A DNA stretch of 53,411 nucleotides from Syntrophaceae bacterium UBA6255 (GTDB lineage: Bacteria > Desulfobacterota > Syntrophia > Syntrophales > Smithellaceae), in contig DJVN01000133.1 in NCBI GenBank assembly GCA_002441205.1, positions 3,900 through 57,310 on the forward strand, read 5' to 3'. The notes under the pieces were generated by a model, which was not told the origin of the DNA, did no database searches, and worked only from the letters and a program-made list of their open reading frames with translations. Of this stretch, positions 17,002-28,200 are shown one piece after another. Within the stretch, counting starts at the first letter, position 1, and each line of letters begins with the position of its first letter. Both the position numbers and the translations under genes were made by a program.

Positions 17002-17451
17002 ATGAAAGTTATACTGAAACAAAGCGTGCGCGCTCTGGGCAAGGCCGGAACGGTGGTAAAAGTCAACGACGGATACGCCCGCAATTTTCTGATTCCCAAA
17101 GGGCTGGCCATTGAAGCTGATGAAAAAAACATTAAACTCTTTGAGCATGAAAAAAACAATATACTGAAGAAGGCGGCAAAGGAGCACAAAAACGCTCAGG
17201 ATCTGGCGGATGTTTTATCACGTGAAACCATTACCATAGCACGTAAAGTCGGCGATCAGGATAAGCTGTTCGGCTCGGTGAGCGCCAAGGATATCGAAGC
17301 GGTGCTTAAAGAAAAAGGCTACGATATCAGCCGGAAAATGATTGTTCATGAACACGGCGAACATATTAAAGAACTCGGTGAATACAAGGTAAAAATCAAA
17401 CTGGGTCATGATGTGGAAGCCCAACTTACCCTAAAGGTCGTCGGCGAATAG
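17002..17451 (+). CDS. rplI: 50S ribosomal protein L9
   Basis: 149-residue L9, of normal length. The N-terminal rRNA-binding domain begins M-K-V-I-L-K-Q and contains L-G-K-A-G, V-K-V-N-D-G-Y-A-R-N-F-L-I-P-K-G-L-A, the family signature. A connecting helix (about 42-75) leads to the C-terminal domain (L-F-G-S-V-S, I-K-E-L-G). An ACGGAGG lies about six bases before the ATG. dnaB begins two bases after the stop. Confidence 0.97.
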   Translation: MKVILKQSVRALGKAGTVVKVNDGYARNFLIPKGLAIEADEKNIKLFEHEKNNILKKAAKEHKNAQDLADVLSRETITIARKVGDQDKLFGSVSAKDIEAVLKEKGYDISRKMIVHEHGEHIKELGEYKVKIKLGHDVEAQLTLKVVGE

Positions 17452-17453
17452 TA

Positions 17454-18818
17454 ATGCGAGAAAGTGATCCCTCTTTATACAAACTTCCGCCGCAGAATCT
17501 CGAGGCGGAACAGTCCGTTCTGGGCAGTATTTTGCTGGAGAACACTGCCATTAACCGGGTGCTCGAAATTCTGTTCCCGGAGGATTTTTATTCTGAGGCG
17601 CACCGCAAGATTTTCAATGTCATCAGAGAGCTTTCCGAAAAAAACGAGCCGATTGATCTAATTACCTTAAGCAATGCCCTGAAAGACAAAAGCATACTGG
17701 ATTCGGTCGGAGGAACGACGTATCTGGCGTCTTTGGTGGATAACGTCCCGACGGCGGCCAACGCCGCAAATTACGCGAAAATTGTAAAAGAGAAGGCAAT
17801 TCTGCGCGGACTCATCACGTCGGCCACGGAGATTATTGACAGTTGTTATGATACAGGGTCCGATGTTGACACTATTCTGGATAAGGCCGAGCACAATATT
17901 TTTGAAATTTCCGAAAATAAAGTGCGCCAGGATTATTTTCCGATCCGGGATATTATCAAGGACAGTTTCCGTTCCATCGAAGATTTGTATTCCCGCCAGC
18001 AGTTGATTACGGGAGTGCCGACCGGTTTTGAAAAGATTGATGATTTGACCGCCGGCCTGCAGAAATCAGAACTGATCATCATTGCCGGACGTCCGAGCAT
18101 GGGCAAGACGGCGTTTGCCCTGAACATTGCCTTGCACGCGGCGATGGAAGGACAGATACCGACCGCTGTCTTTTCGCTGGAAATGTCCAAGGAACAGCTT
18201 GCTTTTCGTCTGCTTTCCTCCGAAGCCAAGGTGGATGCCCAGCGCCTGAGAAAAGGTTTTTTGGGAGAAACAGATTGGCCGAAGCTGACGACGGCCGCCG
18301 GTCGTCTATCCGATGCCCCTCTTTACATAGATGATACTGCCGCCATTACCGTTCTGGAGATGAAAGCCAAGTCCCGCCGGCTGAAAGCGGACAGGGGATT
18401 GGGATTAATTGTTGTGGATTACATTCAGCTCATGCGTTCCAGTTACAGTCACGATTCCCGCGAAAGGGAAATATCGGATATCAGCCGTTCGCTGAAGGCA
18501 CTGGCCAAAGAACTCAATGTCCCTGTCGTGGCGCTTTCGCAACTGAACCGTCAGGTCGAAAGCCGTACCAACCGCCGGCCGCAGATGGCGGACTTGCGCG
18601 AGTCCGGCGCCATTGAGCAAGATGCCGATGTCATCGCCTTTATCTACCGCGATGAAGTCTATAACAAATCGGATGATAATATTGACAAGGGCACAGCGGA
18701 AATCATCATCGCCAAGCAAAGAAACGGACCCACCGACACGGTCAAGCTTGCTTTTATCGACAAATACACAAGCTTTGAAAACTTATCGCGCGTGGAAGCA
18801 CCTGAAGGCCAGCGTTAA
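17454..18818 (+). CDS. dnaB: Replicative DNA helicase
   Basis: 454-residue hexameric 5'-3' helicase of the replication fork. The N-terminal helical domain (about 8-110, P-P-Q-N-L-E-A-E-Q-S-V-L-G) binds primase and loader; the C-terminal RecA-like motor carries Walker A G-R-P-S-M-G-K-T near 212-219, Walker B L-I-V-V-D-Y-I-Q-L-M, and the Q-L-N-R-Q-V-E and D-L-R-E-S-G-A-I-E-Q-D-A-D motifs. No intein interrupts it. It is the last gene of the rpsF operon and starts two bases after rplI. Confidence 0.97.
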   Translation: MRESDPSLYKLPPQNLEAEQSVLGSILLENTAINRVLEILFPEDFYSEAHRKIFNVIRELSEKNEPIDLITLSNALKDKSILDSVGGTTYLASLVDNVPTAANAANYAKIVKEKAILRGLITSATEIIDSCYDTGSDVDTILDKAEHNIFEISENKVRQDYFPIRDIIKDSFRSIEDLYSRQQLITGVPTGFEKIDDLTAGLQKSELIIIAGRPSMGKTAFALNIALHAAMEGQIPTAVFSLEMSKEQLAFRLLSSEAKVDAQRLRKGFLGETDWPKLTTAAGRLSDAPLYIDDTAAITVLEMKAKSRRLKADRGLGLIVVDYIQLMRSSYSHDSREREISDISRSLKALAKELNVPVVALSQLNRQVESRTNRRPQMADLRESGAIEQDADVIAFIYRDEVYNKSDDNIDKGTAEIIIAKQRNGPTDTVKLAFIDKYTSFENLSRVEAPEGQR

Positions 18819-18919
18819 AAAGCATATTATTGTAAAAGCCAATCCGGAGAAACTGGAAATGGCTGCCTTCTTTTATGCTGCGGGAATTTTCTTGTTAAAA
18901 AATATCTGTAGTATCATTA

Positions 18920-19672
18920 CTAAAATATATATTTGATTCCAAACCCAATACCGTTGGAAGCATCGAGTCTGCCGTCGAAAAGGCCATTGGCGCCGGACCG
19001 GTGATGAACGCGTGTGACGAAACTCCACTGCGGTTTGTCAGGCAGGGAAAAAGCGAATTCAAGCATCAGATATCCGAGTAGCTTGGGAGAAGATTTATCC
19101 TTGCCGACACTATTTTCTTCTATGTCGGGTTTTTCAAACGCGTACGACACCCCCGCGCCCATCGCGATACTTGTGTCAACGTAATTGTCCCATGGAAAAT
19201 TTTTCCAGCGAAACACCACCGGCACTGCGTTGACTTCAAAATGATTCTGTTCGCCAAAATGTTTTCCAACCTGTCCTTCCATTTCAAAATCCACGGGTAA
19301 TTTTTTGAAAGAATGTATTCTCTTCGCCAAAGACATGACCGCAATATAAGAATCTTCATATTTGGCGTTAAATGTCAACGTGTCTCCTAATGTATCAGGA
19401 CTGAGCATTGCGCCATAACCTGTGATCATCCAGTCATGATGAATAGGTGCTTTTTTCTTGGAAGGCTTTGCTTTTCGCGTAGCAGTTGCCTTGTAAACAG
19501 GCTTTGCTTTTGGGGTTGACTTTACGGCTTTCTGGCCGGATTTTGCTTTAGGAGCAGATATCGCTTTTGTCTTTATAGTTGCTTTTTGAGCACATGCTGC
19601 TTGATCAAAACAAAAGAATGAAATAAGAATACAGATAAATGCAGTCAACGTCAGTTTGTTTTTCAATATCAT
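18920..19672 (-). CDS. PagL-like outer-membrane barrel (acyloxyacyl hydrolase family)
   Basis: 250 residues. An N-terminal signal peptide (about 1-28, ending near A-A-C-A-Q) is followed by about 50 residues rich in Lys, Ala, Thr and Pro, then a beta-rich region of about 165 residues that ends in an aromatic K-Y-I-F, typical of an outer-membrane barrel. H-H-R-S-G-A-N-G near the C-terminus matches the H-x-S motif of PagL lipid A 3-O-deacylases, so it may remodel lipid A. The ATG at 19672 is chosen over a TTG two codons upstream because AAGGAG lies seven bases before it. The Lys-rich linker is unusual for this family. Confidence 0.65.
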   Translation of the reverse strand: MILKNKLTLTAFICILISFFCFDQAACAQKATIKTKAISAPKAKSGQKAVKSTPKAKPVYKATATRKAKPSKKKAPIHHDWMITGYGAMLSPDTLGDTLTFNAKYEDSYIAVMSLAKRIHSFKKLPVDFEMEGQVGKHFGEQNHFEVNAVPVVFRWKNFPWDNYVDTSIAMGAGVSYAFEKPDIEENSVGKDKSSPKLLGYLMLEFAFSLPDKPQWSFVTRVHHRSGANGLFDGRLDASNGIGFGIKYIF

Positions 19673-19965
19673 GATCAATCTCCTTAGAGAAAATTTTTTA
19701 TAACCTAACCTTCGCCTACGTGTTCAGACAATCACTGACAAGCATATCAACTTATTACTTTGGAGATGTCAAGGCAGGTAAATCGTACTTCGACCATTTT
19801 GGTGAAATGTCTATTTCACATTTTACGTTTGGATTCAACTGTTTTATGTAATATGTACAGGCTTCTAATTATTGCTCTTTTGAGGAGGCGGTTTTATTGA
19901 CACGTTTTTAGACTGACGTGATAACCATTTCAAGTTGAAACGTTTCCATACAGCTTTCTGCACTA

Positions 19966-22212
19966 TCATTTATTATCACGTTTTTTTTTCGTGACCGGTT
20001 TTTCAGGATGATCAGGACATGTTTTTTTCGGCGCTGTGCCTGTAAAGTAAGCTTCAGTAAATTTTTGAGGGCATGCGGAGGTGGCCAGATAACCTGTTTT
20101 GGGATCAATAACCGCCCTGTGTATTCCTTTGGGAGGGACGACGGCTGATGGTGATGATTGGGAATATAGAGAACGCATAAACCGCGACCAGATCCGCAGC
20201 GCTCCCTGGGCTCCGGTCAGACCTGTATCGGTTCCGGAATCATATCCCACCCACACGGCGCAAACCACGTCCGGGGTATAGCCGACGAACCACGAATCTC
20301 TATTGCCATTGGTTGTGCCGGTTTTTCCCGATGCCGGAAAATGAATGCCCAGTTCCTTGGCGTCATATGCCGTGCCGCGTTTTAGAACGCCCTCCAAAGC
20401 GTACCCCGTGAGATAAGTCACTCGCGGATCAAACACGTGTTTGGAGTGCACCTTTCGGGATATGATGATGTTGCCATTTCCCGTGATTACCGAATGGAGC
20501 GCAAAGGGCTCAAAGCGTATGCCGCCCGAGGCAATAGTCGCGTAGGCATAAGCAATTTCACGCGGAGTGACTTCGAAACTTCCCAGCGCCAGGGAAGGAA
20601 CGGGCGACAGAGGGCTGGTAATTCCTGCTAAACGTGCTGTCTGTAAGACTTTTTTAAATCCGATTTCGCTGGCCAGCCGGGTTGTGGCCGTATTGACGGA
20701 ATCCTCTATGGTTTTCCGAATTGTAATATTTTCGTATTTTTTGTTTTCAAAATTTGTCGGGGTCCACAAACCCTCGGGTGTCTGGATTGTAATCGGTTTC
20801 CCCGACACGAATGAAGAAAGTGTCAAATCGTTTTTATTCTGTAATGAAAGCGAAAACGCTGTGAGAAGAACAAAAGGCTTGAAAGCGCTTCCTGATTGAC
20901 GATTAGCATCCACGGCCCGGTTGAACGGGGCTTGCTGGTAGTTGCGCCCTCCGACCATGGCTGTCATTTCTCCTGTGACGGGATCAACAGCGACCAAAGC
21001 CGCCTGGAGTTTTTCATTTGCGGGAAAAGCATATGCCTCGATTTCCTCGATTCCCCTGCTGACGGCCTCCTCAGCAAGGGCTTGGAAAACAGGATCCATC
21101 GTTGTGTAGTAGCGGTATCCTCCGTGGTAAGGTTTTTCACTGCCCAGATCTTCCTTGGTCATCCGCTGTATTAAGTCAATGAAGTACGATATCCGCTCAG
21201 GGGCTTTACATCGTCTAATACTCAGAGGTGCGTTTGACGCCTTTTGAAACTGGTCGCCACTAATCATCTTAAGATTGTGCATTCTTGCCAGAACCGCGTT
21301 GCGACGTTCTTTTGCACTTTTGAGATTTCTATATCGGTTGGGCGAATGGATCATTCCGGCAAGTAACGCCTCCTCCTGAAGAGAAAGATTATTGGCGTGT
21401 TTTGAGAAATAGAAATTGGCCGCGTGTTCAATGCCATAGATGCTCCGGGAACCGTCCTGGCAGAAATATACCTTGTTCAGGTACATTTCCAGGAGCTGCT
21501 TTTTTGTGTATCGCAATTCAAGAATGAGCGTCATTTCAATCTCGCGAAGTTTGCGTAAGAAAGTTTTTTCAGGAGAGAGGAAAAAATTCTTTGCCAGTTG
21601 TTGCGTGATGGAAGAACCGCTCTGAGAAAACTGCCGCTTTTGGGAATTAACAAACAATGCCGACCCCATTCCCAGCAAGTCAATTCCTATATGGGAATAA
21701 AACCGCTCATCTTCGGCGGCGACTACCGCATTTTGCAGATGAGGAGAAATGTCGGACAGGGCAACCGGTTGTTGGAATTCCATTTTAGGACCGATAATGC
21801 GGGCAATTTCTTCCGGATTCAGTTTGACCGAACTTATCGGTTTGCCTGTGGACGAAGTTATCGCTTCCACCCGGCCGCTTCGCAGCACAATGTCTACGGG
21901 ACCTTCTCCTTTGGATGCTTCCCCCGTTACTTTGTTTTTTAGAAATATCCTGATAAGCGACTTTTCTTGAGAGAACGTTCCGGGCATTGTTGGTTTGCCC
22001 GTGACTTGCCTGTAGGAAAGTCTGCGCAATCGTTCGATGAAGCGCATGTTTCCAAGGTGAGTTCCTTTCCGGATTTCCAAGGAGCGTCCGTAAAAGATGG
22101 ATGATTCTTCCCCGACATTGGCAGTGACTTCCCTCCCAACATGATAATAAACATAGCCAATGCGCAGCAGCAGGCCCGCAGCCAGAAATAAAATAATGTA
22201 TCGTTTAATCAA
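19966..22212 (-). CDS. mrcB: Bifunctional peptidoglycan synthase, PBP1B-type
   Basis: 748-residue class A penicillin-binding protein. It has an N-terminal membrane anchor (5-22), a UB2H-like domain (about 40-125), the GT51 glycosyltransferase with E-D-E-R-F-Y-S-H (catalytic Glu167) and a transpeptidase with S-A-F-K (Ser442), S-V-N (505-507) and K-T-G-T (630-633). It polymerises and cross-links peptidoglycan. The UB2H domain places it with PBP1B rather than PBP1A; the C-terminus is basic and short. It starts with TTG at 22212 behind GGAG. It lies 11 bases after the cyclic glucan synthase gene, so both are probably made from one transcript. Confidence 0.93.
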   Translation of the reverse strand: MIKRYIILFLAAGLLLRIGYVYYHVGREVTANVGEESSIFYGRSLEIRKGTHLGNMRFIERLRRLSYRQVTGKPTMPGTFSQEKSLIRIFLKNKVTGEASKGEGPVDIVLRSGRVEAITSSTGKPISSVKLNPEEIARIIGPKMEFQQPVALSDISPHLQNAVVAAEDERFYSHIGIDLLGMGSALFVNSQKRQFSQSGSSITQQLAKNFFLSPEKTFLRKLREIEMTLILELRYTKKQLLEMYLNKVYFCQDGSRSIYGIEHAANFYFSKHANNLSLQEEALLAGMIHSPNRYRNLKSAKERRNAVLARMHNLKMISGDQFQKASNAPLSIRRCKAPERISYFIDLIQRMTKEDLGSEKPYHGGYRYYTTMDPVFQALAEEAVSRGIEEIEAYAFPANEKLQAALVAVDPVTGEMTAMVGGRNYQQAPFNRAVDANRQSGSAFKPFVLLTAFSLSLQNKNDLTLSSFVSGKPITIQTPEGLWTPTNFENKKYENITIRKTIEDSVNTATTRLASEIGFKKVLQTARLAGITSPLSPVPSLALGSFEVTPREIAYAYATIASGGIRFEPFALHSVITGNGNIIISRKVHSKHVFDPRVTYLTGYALEGVLKRGTAYDAKELGIHFPASGKTGTTNGNRDSWFVGYTPDVVCAVWVGYDSGTDTGLTGAQGALRIWSRFMRSLYSQSSPSAVVPPKGIHRAVIDPKTGYLATSACPQKFTEAYFTGTAPKKTCPDHPEKPVTKKKRDNK

Positions 22213-22223
22213 AGAATTCTCCG

Positions 22224-25200
22224 CTACAGAATGATATGAATTTTATGTTCCATGCCGTCATCCGTCAGGGAAAATGATTGCTCTGCCTGTTTCGTGCCGT
22301 CGACAATTACTGTCATTTCTTTTTCCCGTTCTTGAACGCGGGTGACGGTTATATGATAAATTGTTTTTCCATAGCGGTAACGGATGCTGAATCCATCCCA
22401 CTCTACCGGCATGCAGGGAACAAAGCATATCTTATTTCCCTCTCGTTTTAATCCAAGCAGATATTCAATAATCAGCCGGTATGTCCAGCCGGCCGCGCCG
22501 GTGTACCATGTCCATCCACCCCGTCCGGTATGCGGCGCGAAAGCGTAAACATCGGCCGCGACAACATAAGGTTCGACTTTATAGGTTTCAATGGCTTCAC
22601 ATGAATTTGCGTGATTTATGGGATTGATAATGGTCATAATTTCCCACGCCCGGTTATTATCTCCCAGAGAAGCAAAAGCCATGGCTGCCCAGACGGCGCT
22701 ATGCGTATACTGTCCACCGTTTTCTCTTACTCCAGGCACATATCCTTTAATGTATCCGGGATTCAAATTGGATTTGTCGAATGGCGGATGCAAGAGTTGG
22801 ATGATTCCGATATCTCTGCGAATAAGATGCTGACTCAGTGATTCCATGGCCAGACGCGAGTGATGGCCGTTACCCGCTCCGGATAAAACCGACCAGCTTT
22901 GGGCAATGGAATCAATCCGGCATTCCTGATTCTTCGCCGAGCCGAGCACGGTTCCGTTGTCGAAGAAAGCGCGCCGGTACCACAGGCCATCCCAGCCGTG
23001 CTGCTCAATGTTCAGCCGCAAGTCCAGAGCTTCTTTTTTACAATATTCTTCAAATGATGTATCCCCGCGCAGGCTGGCGATTTTCGCGAATTGTGTAAGA
23101 ACTTCATAAAGGAAAAATCCCAGCCAGATGCTTTCGCCCTTTCCTTTTATGCCGACCATGTTCATGCCGTCGTTCCAGTCTCCGGAACCCATGAGCGGAA
23201 GACCGTGTTCGCCGAAACGCAACCCTCTTTTGATGGCTCGTATGCAGTGTTCATAAAGGCTGGCGGTTTGATAAGATCTGACCGGCAGGTCGTAATAAGA
23301 ATCTTCCTCTATATTCAACGGACGACCGTTAATAAAGGGCACGGGTTCTTCCAGTATATCGGTGTCGCCGGTTCTTGATATGTAGTAGCAGGTTGTGAGA
23401 GGCAGCCAGAGATAATCATCGGAACATTGCGTGCGCACGCCGCGGCCCAGAGGGGGATGCCACCAGTGTTGAACGTCTCCTGCCTCGAACTGGCGGGACG
23501 CGGAAAGAAGAAGTTGATCACGCGCGAATTTCGGTTCGGCGTGGATGAGCGCCATAACGTCCTGTAACTGATCGCGGAAGCCGAAGGCTCCGCCTGATTG
23601 ATAATATCCGGTTCGTGCCCAGAGACGGCAGGCCAGCGTCTGATATAGAAGCCAGCCGTTGGTAAGAATATTGAGAGAAGGATCAGGCGTCTTCACCTGT
23701 ATAACATTAAGCTTGTCATTCCAATATTCGCTTACGGCTTTGAGCGCCTCACCGGCCGTTTCCGGGTCGCTGAAAAATTGCGCCAGCTTGCGGGCTTCGC
23801 TTACGTTTTGCGCCAATCCCAGAGTGAAGACGATTTCTTTTTCTTCTCCATCAACCAGCTCAAGCGGAACCTGAATTGCGGCACAGGGATCCAATCCGGC
23901 GCCGACTTTTCCGGAAAGATGATGTCTTTTCATAACAGCCGGATCTCTGAGCGTTCCGTTGCGTCCCAGAAATTCGGTGCGGTTGCCGGTTATGGTTCGC
24001 GTCGGCGCGCTGGTGTTAAAGAAGGCGATACGGTTGGGAAATTCCATGTTGTAGGGATTACGCGCGAAAATAGCGCCGCTTTGGTGATCAACGTCGGTAA
24101 TGACATGCATTGCGGTTTTCGCTCTCAGGTCACCTAAAATCCATTCGACGTATCCCGTTAGGGAAATGCGCCTTGGCCGTCCTGTTACATTTTTTAGTCT
24201 GACTACGACGAATTTTACTGATGCGTCCAGAGCAGCGTAAACCAATACCTCGGATTGAATAAAACGCTCCGTGTGTTCGAAAACCGTATACCCGAAACCG
24301 TGACGGGTTACGTATGGCTCAAATCCGCGTCGGGGCAGGGGCGTGGGTGACCAGAAATGGCCCCGTTCATCATCACGAATGTAAAACGCTTCTCCGCTGC
24401 GGTCGCATACCGGATCATTGTGCCAGGGCGTAAGACGGAATTCATGGGCGTTTTCGGCCCATGTGTACGCCATGCCGCTTTCGGATACAACGGTGCCGAA
24501 TGTCGGATTAGCCAGAACATTGACCCAGGGCGCCGGCGTTATCTGAGACCGGGAAGTGGAAATAACATATTCGCAATTTGCCGGGTCAAATCCACCCAGC
24601 CCGTTGAAGAACAGCAGGTCCTGACGCCGTGGTGCTGTCTTGGGCGTGGGTGCCGGTCGGTGCGTGCGGCTTGGTATCAGGCGGGGCACCGCGACTTTCA
24701 ATCCGCCGCGTTGTTTGACCTGATTCGCCAGTTTACCTTGATGACCGGAGATAATGACATGAGCCACGGTCTGAAAAAGAATTCTGTCTTCTTCCGGCAT
24801 CTGATCGGTATTCCTGACAAAAATTCCGCCGGGCTGATCTTTCATGTCAGCGACAATACCTGAGGAAACAAGTCCCATAATCTGATCATGCAGAAGCTGT
24901 CTGTATCCGGCGTGATCTTCATTCCAGATAACCAGATCAACGGCCAAGCCTTTCAGCCGCCAGTAGGTATGAGCCTGAATAAGCTGACGTGCCAGTTCCA
25001 TATGGGATTGATCGGAAATTTTTAAAAGTACAATCGGTAAATCCCCGGATACCGCATACCCCCAAAGTCCGGATTGTCCCCGGCGATTTTCCATGATGGT
25101 GTTTGCTCCGGCGCGCATGGAATCATTCGGGTAGATGAGGCAACTGGCTATATGAGAATAAAGCTGAGCATCGGCATCCGTGGCATTGATTTGCCTGAGC

Positions 25201-28200
25201 AGCACCTGACTTTGCGTCCAGGCCATTTCAAAAACACGGTCGGCGATTCGCCTGTCCTGATATTTATCCACAAGATCCATGGCTTCTTCTCGGGTATTGC
25301 CAATGCCGAAAACCATGTCGATTGTGGCCGATTGCTCGGGCTCAAGCGTTATCCTGGATCTGATCGAAACAATCGGATCGAGCACGGAACCCTGACTGTC
25401 CGAAAGGGTTCCGAAAAGATTCATGGGCGGGTCCATGACTTGCGCGTCGCAGAGGGTTTTACCGCGACCGATAAAACGGGATCTGTCGGTTTCATAAGAA
25501 ATCTGTTCAGTGTCCGTTCCGTGCACCGCCATTAAATGAAGCATCCAGGGATTCTTTTCATCTTCGGACCGCGGCCGCCGGGTGCAAAGAATGGCCCGGC
25601 GTTGTTCGATAATCTGCGTCTGGATGAAGAGATTGGAAAATGCGGGATGAATCTTATCGGCGGCCTGCTGCGTGATGACAACCTCTGCGTAACTTGTGAT
25701 ATCGATGGTTCTGCGAATCCGCGAGTGATTTGCTATGGTGGTGCGGCGAAGTTCAATATCATCTTCCGGCGAGACAACAATTTGCGTGTGAACGTCAAGG
25801 TCATGGTCATGGCGACGGAATTCAACGCGACCATCCGAAAAAACCGCTTCATAACGGAGCGGCTGCTTGAGGGTAGGTTGATAAGTCGTCGACCAGACAT
25901 CTCCCGTTTTGACGTCGGTCAGGTAACAGAATATTCCGGAGTTGTCGCAGGTCACGTCTTCCCTGAATCGGGTAATGGCGATATTTTTCCAACGGCTGTA
26001 GCCGCCACCGGCATTGGTCAGCATGATGTGATATCGGCCGTTGGACAGAAGTTGTATTTCCGGAATGGTTGTGTCCGGGGTGTTGAAGATACGCACCGGC
26101 GTTTCCACCAGGTCCTGTTCCTTTTGCGTGCTGACCAGATCGGCCGGAGACGTATAGAAAGCGATGGCCTTGGGAACCATCTCCTGAAGCAGCAATAAGG
26201 TGGATTGAAATAATGGTTCCGCCTCGAATCGTTTTTGCATCGGCCGGTCCAGAAGTAAATAGGCCAGAGCGAGCAGAGTCATCCCTTGGTGATGTGCCAT
26301 GTAGGAACGAATCACTGCGTTAGGTTGGTTGCGTGTCAAACGCGATGACGTATAATCTATCGCTTCATAAAAACCGAATGGTCCCTGAAATTTATTATCG
26401 GCGAGTTTTTCAAGATTCAAGCATGCTTTTTCCGGTTCCACCATCAAAGCCAACGCGGAAGCGTAAGGGGCTACAACCAAATCCTCCGTCAATCCACGCT
26501 TCAGACCCAGACCGGGCACACCGAAGGCGCGGTACTGATAATTGAGATGGCTGTCAAAGGCGTAATATCCCGATTCTGAAATACCCCAGGGAACGGAGCG
26601 TTTCTTTCCATACTCGATTTGCATATCAACGGCTGCTTTGTAGGTCTGATCAAGCAGGGAATCTTCATAGGTCGGCATGACTAAAAGAGGCATCAGGTAT
26701 TCAAACATTGAACCGCTCCACGAAACCAGCACGGGCTTATTCTTGACGGTGGTTAACAATCTGCCCATGGCAAACCAGCTCTCCTGAGGGAGTTTCCCCT
26801 GTGCGATGCCAACGAAGTTGCTGAATCTGGCTTCTCCGGCCAGTAAATCATAGAAACTTGAGTCGCGCCGCCAGTTGCTGACGTTGTAGCCGATAGACAG
26901 GAGATTACAAGATTTGTCGAAAATAAAATCGTATTCTATGTTGGTAAAATCACTGCATTGACGCACCAGTGTTTCTAAGTCTTCCATCATCGTTACTGTC
27001 CGTTCGCCGGATTCAGCAACCAGGGTTTTGAGTTCTTTCACCTCCTTGGCTTCGCAGGCGTTAGACTCAGATTTTATTCTATCTTCGAGGGCAGACTCAA
27101 ACACTTCAGCAAAATTGGATAAATCCCGCAATGTCATGATATCATTTAGTTGAGGCATTTCATTTACGATGTCCGGAAAATACGGTTTGAATATCCAGGG
27201 CGTTAGGAAAAGCAATTCATCAAGAGCGGCCATGGATTGGTCTGAGAATGCTTTTGCCCAATAGCCGGTTGAATTTTTATGATCCATGTCATCAGGATTG
27301 ATGCTTTCGGTCATTTCTGTTGCCATGGCTGTTATTTTTTCCAGACAGGTCTTTGCCTCATGGAGCGTGGCTGGCGGCGAGGAGATCGCTTCATCCAGAA
27401 TTTTCTTTAGCCGAGAAAGTTGTCCAGGAGAAGATTTTCCTGCTGTTTCCGTCCAAATTTCCAATGTGTCTTTGAGCCCGTCAAATATTTGCGGTTCGAT
27501 AATTTTCTTATCGGGAATGGAAAGTAAGCCGGATCTCAAAATGAAGAGATAGCCGACGAGATTTCCGCTATCCACAGAGGAGACATACAAAGGCAATAAC
27601 GGATCGAGCGATTGCGTGTCATACCAATTGTAAAAATGACCTTTGTGCCGTTCCATCGAAACCAGGGTGCGTAAGGTATTGGACGTGCGTTCAACAAACT
27701 TGAGCGTCGTTATATATCCAAAATCCAGGGCGGTCAGGTTGGCCAGGAGTGACAGACCTATATTGGTGGGTGATGTTCGATGAGCCACGACATTGACAGG
27801 ATCTTCCTGGTAATTGTCAGGCGGCAGCCAGTTGTCTTCAGGGCCGACGAAATTTTCAAAAAACGCCCAGGTTTTGCGGGTAGTTTTTCTCAGGAAAGTA
27901 ATCTGAGACGCGGAAAGCTTAGTTTCCGGGCGGCGTGCAGGCCTGCTGACCTTCCAGGCGATGGCCGGGGATAAACACCAGATCAGAATAAAAGGCGCCG
28001 CAAATATAAGACTTGCCGGCCGGGAAACAAGAATAGCGGTTGAAGAGACAGCGGCAATAAATGGAGCGAACCACATGTTTTTATAGTAACTCACAAGATC
28101 ATGGCGCAGATGGCTGTTGGTATTCTCCGATGGATTCCATTCGAGCAGATTTTTACGAGAAATGAGCATTCGCCAAACGGTTCGCAAGACAGCGTCCGTA

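Noticed and set aside
25536..26198. 220-codon plus-strand frame inside the glucan synthase gene
   Set aside because: Antisense shadow of the strongly conserved 2910-residue gene; no motif, no ribosome binding site.
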